Assembly: GCA_963778945.1 (NCBI GenBank)
Contig: CAVZWL010000026.1
Coordinates: 1-64,000 of the forward strand
Origin: Fen-1254 sp963778945
Lineage (GTDB): Bacteria; Bacteroidota; Ignavibacteria; UBA10030
Length of the DNA stretch: 64,000 nucleotides
Reading direction: 5' to 3'
Shown here: in pieces, positions 48,098-56,799 of the stretch
Position numbering within the stretch: the stretch's first letter is position 1
Layout: every line of letters starts with the position of its first letter
Program-made: the position numbers and the translations under genes
The notes under the pieces: generated by a model
What the model saw: the letters and a program-made list of their open reading frames with translations, nothing else
Databases searched by the model: none
Told to the model about the DNA's origin: nothing

Positions 48098-48487
48098 ATG
48101 GTCGCAGAAGAACGAAAACAAGAACGGCCTGCCGATGAACCGGAAAATAATCCGCAGCTCGATTTGAATGCTCCGATTGCCGAAAGCCGTGTGTGGGATG
48201 TATTGAGGGATTGTTACGATCCGGAAATTCCGGTGAATATCGTCGACCTCGGCCTCGTCTATGATGTGAAGGTAGAAGAGGAAATTCCGGGCGAAGCGAA
48301 CGTGTACATTGTGATGACATTGACGGCTCCCGGCTGCGGGATGGGTCCGATGATCGCGGCGGATGTCAAGCGGCGGGCGGAGCAAGTTCCGGGCGTGCGC
48401 AACGTGATGGTCGAGTTGGTTTTCGAGCCGGCCTGGAATCCCGGTATGATGTCCGAAGCGGCAAAATTGATTTTGAATATGTCATAA
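48098..48487 (+). CDS. sufT: SufT-like DUF59 (MIP18) protein
   Basis: Fe-S maturation accessory protein. DCYDPEIPVNIVDLGLVYDV and LTAPGCGMGPMIAADV with the conserved Cys are diagnostic for the DUF59 family. 129 residues. Starts two bases after the sufA stop, so it belongs to the operon. Confidence 0.92.
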   Translation: MVAEERKQERPADEPENNPQLDLNAPIAESRVWDVLRDCYDPEIPVNIVDLGLVYDVKVEEEIPGEANVYIVMTLTAPGCGMGPMIAADVKRRAEQVPGVRNVMVELVFEPAWNPGMMSEAAKLILNMS

Positions 48488-48593
48488 TCCATGGAAAATG
48501 CGCTGCCAGGAACTTCTGGAGGGGAAGATGGTGTTATATATTTTGAATTGAAAAGAGCAATCGCTTACACATTATATCAAGAGAGGAAATGGT

Positions 48594-49226
48594 ATGGCAT
48601 ACGAATGGAAATTCAAATCGCGTCCGTATTCGGATGAAGAGGCAAAAAAACTGCTGGCGAATGTCGTCAGTCCGGAAACGACCGATTGGCATTACAACAC
48701 TCACCATAAAGGTTACGTTACAGCCCTGAATAACATCGAAAAGGGACTGGAGACAGCGGATCGTTCGGGAGCAAACGGAAATTTTAGCCAGATCGGCGAG
48801 CTGAAGCGCAGGTTTACATGGAATCACTCCGGAACGCTGCTTCACGATCTGTATTGGGAAGTTCTCGGCGGCGACGGCGATCCTTCCAAGGGACCGGAAA
48901 TAAAAGCCGCGATTGAAAAGGAATTTGGGTCGTTCGATGTGTGGAAAGCAGACTTTAAAGCATCTGCGCTCTCGGCAAAACTCAGCGGATGGGGGCTGCT
49001 CGTGTTCGACCGGCTCTATTCAGAGCGGCTGCTCAATGTCCTGGTGGACGAACACCAATACGGCGCCATCTGGGGCGGAGTTCCGCTGATCGCTCTCGAT
49101 GTTTTTGAGCATGCCTACTATCACAAAGACGGTCCTGCCCGCGCAAAATATATCGACAACGTGATTGCGAACTTGCACTGGGGAAGAATCAATGAGCGCT
49201 ACAAAAAATATGTGCTGGGGAAGTGA
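48594..49226 (+). CDS. sodB: Superoxide dismutase, Fe/Mn type
   Basis: Metal ligands are visible: His in YNTHHKGYV, His in FTWNHSGTLLHD, and Asp and His in PLIALDVFEHAYY. 210 residues with the typical GWGLLVFDRL. It is about 100 bases after sufT, perhaps separately promoted. Whether the metal is Fe or Mn cannot be decided with confidence. Pairing with suf suggests an oxidative-stress context. Confidence 0.93.
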   Translation: MAYEWKFKSRPYSDEEAKKLLANVVSPETTDWHYNTHHKGYVTALNNIEKGLETADRSGANGNFSQIGELKRRFTWNHSGTLLHDLYWEVLGGDGDPSKGPEIKAAIEKEFGSFDVWKADFKASALSAKLSGWGLLVFDRLYSERLLNVLVDEHQYGAIWGGVPLIALDVFEHAYYHKDGPARAKYIDNVIANLHWGRINERYKKYVLGK

Positions 49227-49259
49227 ACGGTAAACAGTAAACGGTGAACAGTAAAAACG
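49225..49259. repeat. Heptamer repeat run, about 5 units
   Basis: GAACGGT, AAACAGT, AAACGGT, GAACAGT, AAAAACG beginning inside the sod stop codon region and leading directly into a terminator. Confidence 0.7.
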
Positions 49260-49260
49260 G

Positions 49261-49296
49261 AGCCCGGTTTTGCATAAGCGAGACCGGGCTTTTGTA
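49261..49296. terminator. Intrinsic terminator after sodB
   Basis: Arms AGCCCGGT and ACCGGGCT with a short T-run on the plus strand. Convergent with the GNAT gene. Confidence 0.8.
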
Positions 49297-49323
49297 TTTA
49301 TAACCTTGCGGGGGCGTCCTTTT

Positions 49324-49800
49324 TCAATCCCGCTTCAAAATCGGCAGTCCGGTTTCTTTTGCTACAGACAATGCCAAATGTTCTCCTTCCGGGCTGAAAG
49401 ACCAATAGAAAAGAGATTGAAGAGGATGCTGTGCTTGTATCGATTTGACCGCTGCAACGGTCATGCGATGAGCTATTCCTTTTCCCCTATATTCCGGCAG
49501 AACGAGTGCAGAACAAAGATACAGAGCGGTAAAGGCCGAATTCTTTGGCGTTAGTTTCAGAAGTTCGTTTTCGTTGATGGCTTTGGCGATAAATTCTTTC
49601 ATGATGTGATCGGTCGTTGGAATGATCAATATCCATGCAATCGGACCGTTCTCATCCTCCTCCTGCGTGATGGTAGCCGGATGTAATTCCTTCAAGCGCT
49701 GCATAATATCCTCATCCACTGAGATCTGGTCGGGATCGTTATGGGCTTGAAAGAATTCGCCGGCAAGTTGTATCATTCGTTCGAGATTGTTCGGTGCCAT
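49324..49800 (-). CDS. GNAT-type acetyltransferase
   Basis: 158 residues with the acetyl-CoA-binding region LCSALVLPEYRGKGIAHRM, matching the V-x-x-x-x-R/Q-x-x-G-x-G/A pattern of GNAT enzymes. The N-terminal half is helical and unusual. Substrate unknown. Confidence 0.75.
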   Translation of the reverse strand: MAPNNLERMIQLAGEFFQAHNDPDQISVDEDIMQRLKELHPATITQEEDENGPIAWILIIPTTDHIMKEFIAKAINENELLKLTPKNSAFTALYLCSALVLPEYRGKGIAHRMTVAAVKSIQAQHPLQSLFYWSFSPEGEHLALSVAKETGLPILKRD

Positions 49801-49844
49801 GCTGTAAGGTACTGCGGATGGAGGTAAGGTGCAAATAATAATAG

Positions 49845-49942
49845 TTCTTGGTTCTTAGTTCTTAACTACGAACGACGAACCACGAACTACGAACTTTGAT
49901 CCATTTACTATTCACTATTCACAGTTTACTATTCACTGTTAA
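49845..49942. repeat. Heptamer repeat run, 14 units of three families
   Basis: TTCTTGG-type, then CTACGAA/CCACGAA-type, then CTATTCA-type units follow one another in an unbroken 7-bp register across 98 bases, in the divergent gap before the M28 peptidase. Confidence 0.88.
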
Positions 49943-50030
49943 CGGCTTCCGTTAAAAAAGCGACGGGATTCTCAAAATTGCAGCCACTCACGCAAAACGT
50001 TCATGGGCAATTTTGGAACTTTTAACTTTC

Positions 50031-50059
50031 GTGACATTTCGGTATACTTGCATTATCAT
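50031..50059 (+). promoter_or_regulatory. Promoter of the M28 peptidase gene
   Basis: GTGACA (50031-50036), 17-bp spacer, TATCAT (50054-50059), ending 15 bases before the start codon. Confidence 0.5.
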
Positions 50060-50074
50060 AAATTCAATTGAAGG

Positions 50075-51538
50075 ATGATGGACTCTTACAAGATCGTTAC
50101 TCTCATTTTTCTTCTAGTTGTCCGGCAAATATTTGCCCAGTCACCGGCCGAGATGCCAATAAAGGCACAGGCGGAAAAGCGACTTATTTCAAAAGTCAGT
50201 CAGGTCAATCTGCGAATGACGGTGCGGGATATCGTTCAATGCGGAAACCGGCTCGGCGGAACGGCGTCCGGGGATAAATCGGTCAAGTACGTCGCAGGTC
50301 GTTTCAAGGGATATGGCTTCGATCCAGAAATTGTTTCGGAGCCGGAACAGCTTGTCTTTTCCGATGTTCATTGGAATATCAAGATCGATGAACCGAAACG
50401 TCTGCGCGGTCTTCTTCAGCACGAATGGCTTGCCGGATATTCTCCGTCAATGCGAGAGCAAAAATCCTTGCTGACCTTCTGCCCTTCAGGCGCCGATATC
50501 ATGAAGAATAAAATCGACGGTAAAGCTGTGCTGTTGGACAGGCATCCTTCCGATGCAGTATATAACGCGCTGGTACAAGCCGGCGCCCGCTGCTTGCTGA
50601 CGTATGAACCCGTTCATTCTTCTGCATATTCTACATATGCAATGATTACAAATTTAAAAGCTTCGAAAGATAACCCAATTCCGGTATACGATATTTCCAC
50701 CTATGCGGGAGAACGGCTAAAATCGGAATTGCAGAAAGAAACGCCTGTCGCAATAAAATATTCTTCAAAGTGCGCCATTAAACCCGGACATCCAAAAACC
50801 ATTATAGCAACGCTGCAGGGATCCGGCGATGGATATTATATAGTATGTGCTCACGGAGATTCCGATTCCGGCGGACCGGGAGCCGACGATAATGCTTCCG
50901 GCGTTTCCGGAGTGCTGGAAATAGCGCGTCTTCTTAAAGGACTGGTTGACGATGAAATTATACCGCCCCCGTCTTTGAGTATTCGTTTTATTATTTGGGG
51001 AAGTGAATTAACATCGTCCGGTTATTATATCCGGCAGCATGCATCGGAAATGCAAAAGATTGCCGGCGTGATCAATCTTGACGAAATCGGCATCGCCCGC
51101 CCGCGCAGCTGCGTTTATTTTGAAGGAAATGATGCCGAGCAGAATCATGATATCTTGAAAATTTTTGAAAATATCGGTGAAAAATATGCGGGGCAGCGGG
51201 GATTCTGGAAAGAAGCGACTACGAATCCGCTGCTTGGAGGAACGGATTCACATGTCTTTCTGCCGAAGTCCCTGGAAGAACTCGGCGTGCCTTCGGTTAA
51301 AATTCCCTCCATCACCGTTTTTACGGCAGCATGGAACGAACCGAAAACCGTTGCACAGACAGAAGGATGGCGTTCTAAAGCATGGAAGGGAAAATCCGAT
51401 TCTATCCTCATCGGCTATTCGCCTTATTATCATTCTACGCTCGATCTGCCGAAAATGACGACCGATAAAGAGCCGGTCGATATGGCATGGGGCGTCAATG
51501 CCGCCGGGCTTGCTTTGCTGCAGCTCTTGTGGAAATAA
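50075..51538 (+). CDS. M28 family zinc metallopeptidase, exported
   Basis: Signal peptide (TLIFLLVVRQIFAQ) then a PA-like insert and a co-catalytic di-zinc peptidase domain. Metal ligands: CAHGDSD, GPGADDNASG, IIWGSELT, NLDEIG and the late His in YSPYYHSTLDLP. 487 residues. Probably an extracellular or periplasmic aminopeptidase; substrate unknown. It may share an operon with folP, which starts 14 bases downstream. Confidence 0.88.
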   Translation: MMDSYKIVTLIFLLVVRQIFAQSPAEMPIKAQAEKRLISKVSQVNLRMTVRDIVQCGNRLGGTASGDKSVKYVAGRFKGYGFDPEIVSEPEQLVFSDVHWNIKIDEPKRLRGLLQHEWLAGYSPSMREQKSLLTFCPSGADIMKNKIDGKAVLLDRHPSDAVYNALVQAGARCLLTYEPVHSSAYSTYAMITNLKASKDNPIPVYDISTYAGERLKSELQKETPVAIKYSSKCAIKPGHPKTIIATLQGSGDGYYIVCAHGDSDSGGPGADDNASGVSGVLEIARLLKGLVDDEIIPPPSLSIRFIIWGSELTSSGYYIRQHASEMQKIAGVINLDEIGIARPRSCVYFEGNDAEQNHDILKIFENIGEKYAGQRGFWKEATTNPLLGGTDSHVFLPKSLEELGVPSVKIPSITVFTAAWNEPKTVAQTEGWRSKAWKGKSDSILIGYSPYYHSTLDLPKMTTDKEPVDMAWGVNAAGLALLQLLWK

Positions 51539-51551
51539 AATTTCAATATCG

Positions 51552-52421
51552 ATGAATACTCGAACGAATTTTCAATTTCAATTCGGCAATATTGTGTACG
51601 ATCTCGCATCCCGTACACATATCATGGGCATCCTCAATGCCACTCCGGATTCATTCTCCGACGGCGGCAAATATTTCGGCATCGAAGAAGCTGCAGCCCA
51701 TGGGGCAGCAATGGAAAAAGAGGGAGCTGATTTTATCGATGTGGGGGGTGAATCGACAAGACCGGGATCGGAACCGGTCGGTGTCGATGAAGAAATACGG
51801 CGAACAATTCCTCTGATCGAACGGCTGAAGAAGGAAGTCAAGATTCCGATTTCGATCGATACGACGAAAGCGGAAGTAGCCGATGCCGCTCTCTCTGCAG
51901 GTGCAGTGATTGTCAACGACATCAGCGGATTTACATTCGACAGTCAAATGGCAGACGTGGCAGCCCGGCATCGCGCAACAGCAGTCCTTATGCATACCAA
52001 AGGTAAACCGAAAACGATGCAGGCCAATCCGCTCTATGAAAACCTTATAGAAGAAGTCCTGCAATTCTTATCCGTTCGGGCGGACGCGGCAAAAATGGCA
52101 GGCGTCAATCAAATTATTATCGATCCCGGCATTGGATTCGGAAAAACATTCGATCATAATATCCGGATCATGAAAGAACTTTCGTCGTTTCGCTCGCTTG
52201 GTTTTCCTTTGCTCGTCGGCCCTTCCAGAAAATCTTTTATAGGTGTAATTCTGAATCTTCCTCCGAACGAGCGCCTGGAAGGAACCGCCGCCGCTGCCGC
52301 CGCTTGTATTTTTAACGGTGCGCAGATTCTTCGCGTTCACGACGTTCAGGCAATCAAACGCATCGCGCTGGTATGCGATGTTTTAAAGCCGGCTGCGGCA
52401 GGAGAATTTCGCAGAAAATGA
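51552..52421 (+). CDS. folP: Dihydropteroate synthase
   Basis: Joins p-aminobenzoate to the pterin in folate synthesis. Text: IMGILNATPDSFSDGGKY, DVGGESTRPGSEPV, SIDTTKAEVADAAL, NDISGF, and LVGPSRKSFIG. ATG 51552. 289 residues. The stop overlaps the glycosyltransferase start. Confidence 0.96.
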   Translation: MNTRTNFQFQFGNIVYDLASRTHIMGILNATPDSFSDGGKYFGIEEAAAHGAAMEKEGADFIDVGGESTRPGSEPVGVDEEIRRTIPLIERLKKEVKIPISIDTTKAEVADAALSAGAVIVNDISGFTFDSQMADVAARHRATAVLMHTKGKPKTMQANPLYENLIEEVLQFLSVRADAAKMAGVNQIIIDPGIGFGKTFDHNIRIMKELSSFRSLGFPLLVGPSRKSFIGVILNLPPNERLEGTAAAAAACIFNGAQILRVHDVQAIKRIALVCDVLKPAAAGEFRRK

Positions 52422-53087
52422 ATCTCATCGTTCTTATTCCCGCCTATCGATGCAGAGCGAACGCTTCCGGAATTGATCCGGAGGGTGCGCCTCGCGCTTC
52501 CGGATGCCGGTATACTTGTCGTGGACGACGGATCGCCGGATGCCACAGCGCATGCAGCGGAGGAAAGCGGTGCGATGGTCTTGCGTCATACCGCAAATAA
52601 AGGAAAAGGCGCCGCATTGCAAACCGGTTTCGACTATATCCGCCTCCAAACATCGGTCGATTTTGTGCTAACGATGGATGCCGATCTCCAGCATCTTCCT
52701 GAAGATATTCCGAATTTTATCACTGTTCAGAAAGAGCAGAACGCTGACCTCATTGTGGGATGGCGTCAAAGGAGGGGGACGCGTATGCCGCTTCATAGAA
52801 GGATGTCGAATGCCATCACATCTGCCCTTGTGGGAATGCGTACCGGAATACGGATTAAAGACAGCCAATGCGGGTTCCGGATGATCCGCAAAAAAGTGCT
52901 CGAAGAAGTTTTTACCGCTGCACCGGGATATGAGGCGGAAACGGAATTTCTTATCAAAGCCGCAAAGAGGAGTTTCCGCTTTGCATGGGCACCCGTGCAA
53001 ACCGTCTATGGAGAAGAAAAAAGTTATATGACCCATTGGAAAACGACCGTTAAATTTCTGAGAGTTCTTTTTAAGGAATATATATGA
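52418..53087 (+). CDS. Family 2 glycosyltransferase (one frame change)
   Basis: Dolichol-phosphate-mannose-synthase-like GT2 of about 222 residues: VLIPAYDAERTLPELIRRV, VVDDGSPDAT, ANKGKGAALQTGF, TMDADLQHLPED and IKDSQCGFRMIRKKVLE. An extra C near 52448 shifts the frame after IPAY. No membrane helix is evident. It probably transfers a sugar to a lipid carrier. It overlaps folP and pcm. Confidence 0.85.
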
Positions 53088-53746
53088 GCCGCTTTGAAGA
53101 CGAACGCACGGAAATGATAGCGCTGCTCAAGCAAAGGGGCATTACCGATGAATCGCTGCTGAAAGCGATGCAGAAGATAGAACGTCATCAATTTGTTTCT
53201 CCTGCTTTTATCAGCCGTGCATATGAAGATAACGCACTGCCGATTGACAGCGGCCAGACAATTTCCCAGCCGTATACCGTGGCATTTATGACAGAGCAGC
53301 TTCGGGCCGGCTGGAAATCTGTCCCCTCTGGCAAGGACTCAAAAGTTCTCGAGATAGGAACCGGCTCCGGCTATCAGGCTGCCGTGCTTGCGGAATTGGG
53401 CTGCCGGGTTTTTACGATAGAGCGGCACATGGAATTGCACTTACACGCGCGGAAACTGCTGGAAAGATTAGGGTATCACATCGCAACCCGGTGCGGAGAC
53501 GGAACGGTGGGCTGGAGCGAATTTGCTCCATACGACGGCATCATTGTTACAGCGGCGGCCCCGGATGTCCCGGAACCGCTCCTGAAACAGCTTTCCGACG
53601 GAGGGCGTCTTGTTATTCCGGTCGGTGATCTTGAGACACAATCGATCCGAATCGTTACCCGAACCGGAGACGCATATACGTCTTATGAAGCGGTCGGATT
53701 CAAGTTCGTTCCGTTGATTGGGAAAAAAGGATGGAATGGGAAGTAG
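53084..53746 (+). CDS. pcm: Protein-L-isoaspartate O-methyltransferase
   Basis: Repairs isoaspartyl damage using SAM. Typical text: AYEDNALPIDSGQTISQPYTV, VLEIGTGSGYQAAVLAELG, and FAPYDGIIVTAAAPDVPEPL. 220 residues. ATGA overlap with the glycosyltransferase. Confidence 0.96.
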   Translation: MSRFEDERTEMIALLKQRGITDESLLKAMQKIERHQFVSPAFISRAYEDNALPIDSGQTISQPYTVAFMTEQLRAGWKSVPSGKDSKVLEIGTGSGYQAAVLAELGCRVFTIERHMELHLHARKLLERLGYHIATRCGDGTVGWSEFAPYDGIIVTAAAPDVPEPLLKQLSDGGRLVIPVGDLETQSIRIVTRTGDAYTSYEAVGFKFVPLIGKKGWNGK

Positions 53747-53788
53747 CGAATTGACAATTGCCAATTAAGTCAATTGTGGTTAATAGTT

Positions 53789-53844
53789 AACCAAGAACTA
53801 AGAACCACGAACCAAGAACTAAGATGCAAGAACCAAGAACTAAA
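53789..53844. repeat. Heptamer repeat run, 8 units
   Basis: AACCAAG, AACTAAG, AACCACG, AACCAAG, AACTAAG, ATGCAAG, AACCAAG, AACTAAA, ending two bases before the miaA ATG, so the repeat forms the miaA leader. Confidence 0.88.
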
Positions 53845-53846
53845 AA

Positions 53847-54800
53847 ATGAAACGCTCAGAACGGATTCTTCTGTCAATCGTCGGGCCGACGGCGTCCGGA
53901 AAAACACAACTCGGTATGCTGCTCGCCAATCGGCTCAACGGTGAAATTGTTTCAGCAGATTCGCGTCAGGTCTATCGGCATCTGAATATCGGCACTGCAA
54001 AACCGACAGTCGAAGAACTCCGCAGTGTCCGGCATCATTTTATCGATATTCTCGATCCATTGGAAGATTACAATGCAGGTATCTACAGCGAGCAGGCACA
54101 GCGATGTATTGAAGAACTTTTTGGAAAAGGGATTCAACCGATTCTCGTCGGCGGAACCGGACTGTATGTACAAGGTGTGATCGACGGCTTTTTCAACGGA
54201 CCGGGAAAGGACGACGATATCCGCAGGCAATTGGAAGAGGAAGCCGCTGAAGAAGGGGCGGAAAAACTTTTTTTGCGGCTGATGCAGGTCGATCCGGCGA
54301 CAGCTTCCGGGCTCGATCCTACAAAAATACGGAGAATCATCAGAGCGCTGGAAGTATATATCAAAACGGGAAAAACTCTTTCCGAGCATCATGCAGAGCA
54401 GGATTCAAAACCTTCCTACGGCGTCATGCAGATCGGTTTGAACTGGGAGCGAAAGATTCTCTATGAACGAATCAACCGGCGCGTCGATATCATGCTGGAA
54501 AAAGGTCTGATTGAGGAAGCAAAAGGACTCTTGCAACGTGGATTGCCGCGAACGGCCAATGCTCTCAATACGGTCGGATACAAAGAAGTGTTCGATTTTT
54601 TAGATGGTACGACCGGCATTAAGACAATGACCGAACTTATCAAACGCAATTCCCGCCGGTTTGCAAAACGTCAGATGACATGGTTCAGGGCAGATGAGAG
54701 GATTCACTGGATGCAGGCCGATACCGCTACAAACTGGGAAGCACTGGTCGATGAAATTGTCAAGTTGTTTCTGGATCGAAAGAGGAAGACTTCAAATTGA
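53847..54800 (+). CDS. miaA: tRNA dimethylallyltransferase
   Basis: Adds dimethylallyl to A37 of tRNAs reading UNN codons. P-loop IVGPTASGKTQL, SADSRQVYRHLNIGTAKP, LVGGTGLYVQGVIDG and RRFAKRQMTWFRAD. 317 residues. No conventional ribosome site; the heptamer run sits immediately upstream. Confidence 0.96.
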   Translation: MKRSERILLSIVGPTASGKTQLGMLLANRLNGEIVSADSRQVYRHLNIGTAKPTVEELRSVRHHFIDILDPLEDYNAGIYSEQAQRCIEELFGKGIQPILVGGTGLYVQGVIDGFFNGPGKDDDIRRQLEEEAAEEGAEKLFLRLMQVDPATASGLDPTKIRRIIRALEVYIKTGKTLSEHHAEQDSKPSYGVMQIGLNWERKILYERINRRVDIMLEKGLIEEAKGLLQRGLPRTANALNTVGYKEVFDFLDGTTGIKTMTELIKRNSRRFAKRQMTWFRADERIHWMQADTATNWEALVDEIVKLFLDRKRKTSN

Positions 54801-54846
54801 TTTTCCGGCATCTCTTTCGTATATTATTAAAATAGGAATTTAAATT

Positions 54847-54922
54847 GGGGCGTAGTCCCGCTGCAGGCGGGATAAACTCCGCCTGGCTAGCGCGTGGCGC
54901 TGGGGCGCCAAGGTCGGGAGTT
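54847..54922 (+). pseudogene. Interrupted tRNA-Pro-like fragment (left)
   Basis: Shares GGGGCGTAG, CCTGGCTAGCGCG and AAGGTCGGGAGTT with the intact tRNA-Pro at 55142, but about 26 bases with a TCCCGC/GCGGGA hairpin are inserted in the D arm and the 3' part after the T-loop is lost. Confidence 0.55.
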
Positions 54923-54993
54923 GTCCTAAAAAGTTCTTTGATCAAATAAATTTGTATTTACTCAGCATGTTCTTGCTGTTCATGATTTTCCCT

Positions 54994-55080
54994 GTAGCCG
55001 CGGGCGGTGACCGCGGAGGATTCCCGAAGTCACCCGCCTGAGTGACTGAGTCATCAGTCGGGCAGGGCGCCGTCGGCTAC
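54994..55080. repeat. GC-rich inverted-repeat element, copy 1
   Basis: Starts GTAGCCGCGGGCGGTGACC and closes with GGCGCCGTCGGCTAC, so its ends pair. Its first 23 bases recur exactly at 58520-58542. Confidence 0.65.
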
Positions 55081-55141
55081 AAAATAACGGTACATCAAAA
55101 TTCACTGAGCGGTTACATAAATTTCTAAATTGTATTTAAAT

Positions 55142-55216
55142 CGGGGCGTAGCGTAGCCTGGCTAGCGCGCTTGGTTCGGGACCAAGAGGTCGGGAGTTCA
55201 AATCTCCCCGCCCCGA
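55142..55216 (+). tRNA. tRNA-Pro (anticodon CGG)
   Basis: Acceptor stem CGGGGCG pairs perfectly with CGCCCCG. The anticodon arm is CTTGG-TTCGGGA-CCAAG, giving CGG in loop positions 3-5, and the T arm is GGGAG-TTCAAAT-CTCCC. CCA is not encoded. Total 75 bases. Confidence 0.92.
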
Positions 55217-55244
55217 CAAAGTATATCGAAGGACAAAAGGATAT

Positions 55245-55316
55245 GGCTAGCGCGGGGCTTCTCAGGCGCCAAGGTCGGGAGTTTGGCGAAGTCATCGCTA
55301 TGCGACAAATCTCCCC
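55245..55316 (+). pseudogene. Interrupted tRNA-Pro-like fragment (right)
   Basis: GGCTAGCGCG, AAGGTCGGGAGTT and AAATCTCCCC match the tRNA-Pro, but the T-loop is split by about 22 bases (TGGCGAAGTCATCGCTATGC) and the acceptor stem is missing. Confidence 0.5.
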
Positions 55317-55345
55317 ACTGACATCCTTCAAAAGAAAACATATCT

Positions 55346-56653
55346 ATGCCATCCCATATTGTAGCTATCATAGGCCGCCCGAATGTCGGCAAATCGACAT
55401 TGTTCAACCGTATCCTCGGTATGCGCGATGCCATCGTTTTCGATACGCCGGGAGTAACACGCGACCGCCTGTATGCGGAAACTGAATGGGCCGGGAAACA
55501 ATTTACTATCATCGACACCGGCGGATATGTGCCGAAATCCGAGGATGTCTTTGAAAAAGCTATTAGGGAACAGGCGGAAATCGCCATCGAAGAAGCGGAT
55601 TCCATCATTTTTGTTGTTGACGCTCTCGAAGGAGTGACGCCCCTCGATAAAGAAATTGCCAACATCCTTCGCCAATCGAACAAGCCGATCCATCTTATCG
55701 TTAATAAGATCGATTCTGATCAGCGGGAAAATCTGACCGCCGAATTTTACAGTCTCGGACTCGGTGAACCGATCAGTCTTGCGGCATTGGGCGGCAGGCG
55801 GATCGGGGATTTTCTCGATCGCATAACGAAGAAAATCAAGCGTGCAGGACGTCCGGCAAAGGAAACCCGTCTCCGGCTTGCGATAATCGGGAAACCGAAT
55901 GTCGGGAAATCTTCTCTTGTGAATGCACTTCTCGGAAAACAGCGTCAGGTTGTGACCGATATTCCCGGTACAACCCGCGATGCCGTCGATTCTATTTTTC
56001 AGTATCAGGATAAAGAAGTCGTGCTGGTCGATACAGCGGGTCTTCGTAAACGGAGCAAGATCGAAGAGAGCGTGGAATTCTACAGCACGCTGCGAACGCT
56101 TCGCGCTATCGAACGAAGCGATGTAGCCGTTATATTGTTCGATGCGAGTCAGGGAGTCGATAAACAGGATTTACAAATTATCGACGCAACAATCCAGAAA
56201 CACCGTTCCACTATCATCGCTGTGAATAAATGGGATCTTATCGAAAAGGAAACGAATACGGCGCGAAAACTCGAGCTGATCATTCAGGAAAAACTTGGAG
56301 AACATGCCTATCTTCCCGTTATGTTCATATCAGCGCTGACAAAACAGCGCATCTTGAAAGTTGTGGATGTCGCTCTGGAGGTGAACGAGCAGCAGCACCG
56401 GCGCATTTCAACAAGTGCGCTGAATAAAAAAATTATGGCGGATATCCAGCATTATCCTCCGAAGTCATCGTCCCCGAAAGAGATTAAAATGAAATATGCA
56501 ACGCAGATCAAGGCGAATCCGCCGATGTTTGCGTTTTTCTGCAACGAACCGAAGCTTGTTCAGGAAAGTTACCGAAGGTATTTGGAAAACCGGCTCCGCG
56601 AACATTTCGGTTTCTCCGGCGTTCCGCTCGGTATCGTTTTTAATAAAAAATGA
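55346..56653 (+). CDS. der: Ribosome assembly GTPase Der (EngA)
   Basis: Tandem G domains: GRPNVGKSTLFNRILG and DTGGYVPKSED in the first, GKPNVGKSSLVNALLG, DTAGLRKRSKIEE and NKWDLIEK in the second, then the KH-like C-terminal domain ending PLGIVFNKK. 435 residues, full length. Confidence 0.98.
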   Translation: MPSHIVAIIGRPNVGKSTLFNRILGMRDAIVFDTPGVTRDRLYAETEWAGKQFTIIDTGGYVPKSEDVFEKAIREQAEIAIEEADSIIFVVDALEGVTPLDKEIANILRQSNKPIHLIVNKIDSDQRENLTAEFYSLGLGEPISLAALGGRRIGDFLDRITKKIKRAGRPAKETRLRLAIIGKPNVGKSSLVNALLGKQRQVVTDIPGTTRDAVDSIFQYQDKEVVLVDTAGLRKRSKIEESVEFYSTLRTLRAIERSDVAVILFDASQGVDKQDLQIIDATIQKHRSTIIAVNKWDLIEKETNTARKLELIIQEKLGEHAYLPVMFISALTKQRILKVVDVALEVNEQQHRRISTSALNKKIMADIQHYPPKSSSPKEIKMKYATQIKANPPMFAFFCNEPKLVQESYRRYLENRLREHFGFSGVPLGIVFNKK

Positions 56654-56660
56654 GCATAAA

Positions 56661-56703
56661 GACCTTCCGAAGGTCACCTTCGGAAGGTGACCTTCGGAAG
56701 GTG
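56661..56703. repeat. Three ACCTT...AAGGT palindromes after der
   Basis: GACCTTCCGAAGGTC, then two overlapping CACCTTCGGAAGGTG-type palindromes, eight bases after the der stop. The arms equal those of the palindromes near 35.6 kb; only the central three bases differ. Confidence 0.7.
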
Positions 56704-56799
56704 GCGTCATTCGAATTGTGAAAACCATGAAAGGCCAATTATTCCGGAACAGGCAGAGAAGCACGAAATGAAGCTCTCCATTGGAAAGGCAATGGCGCC

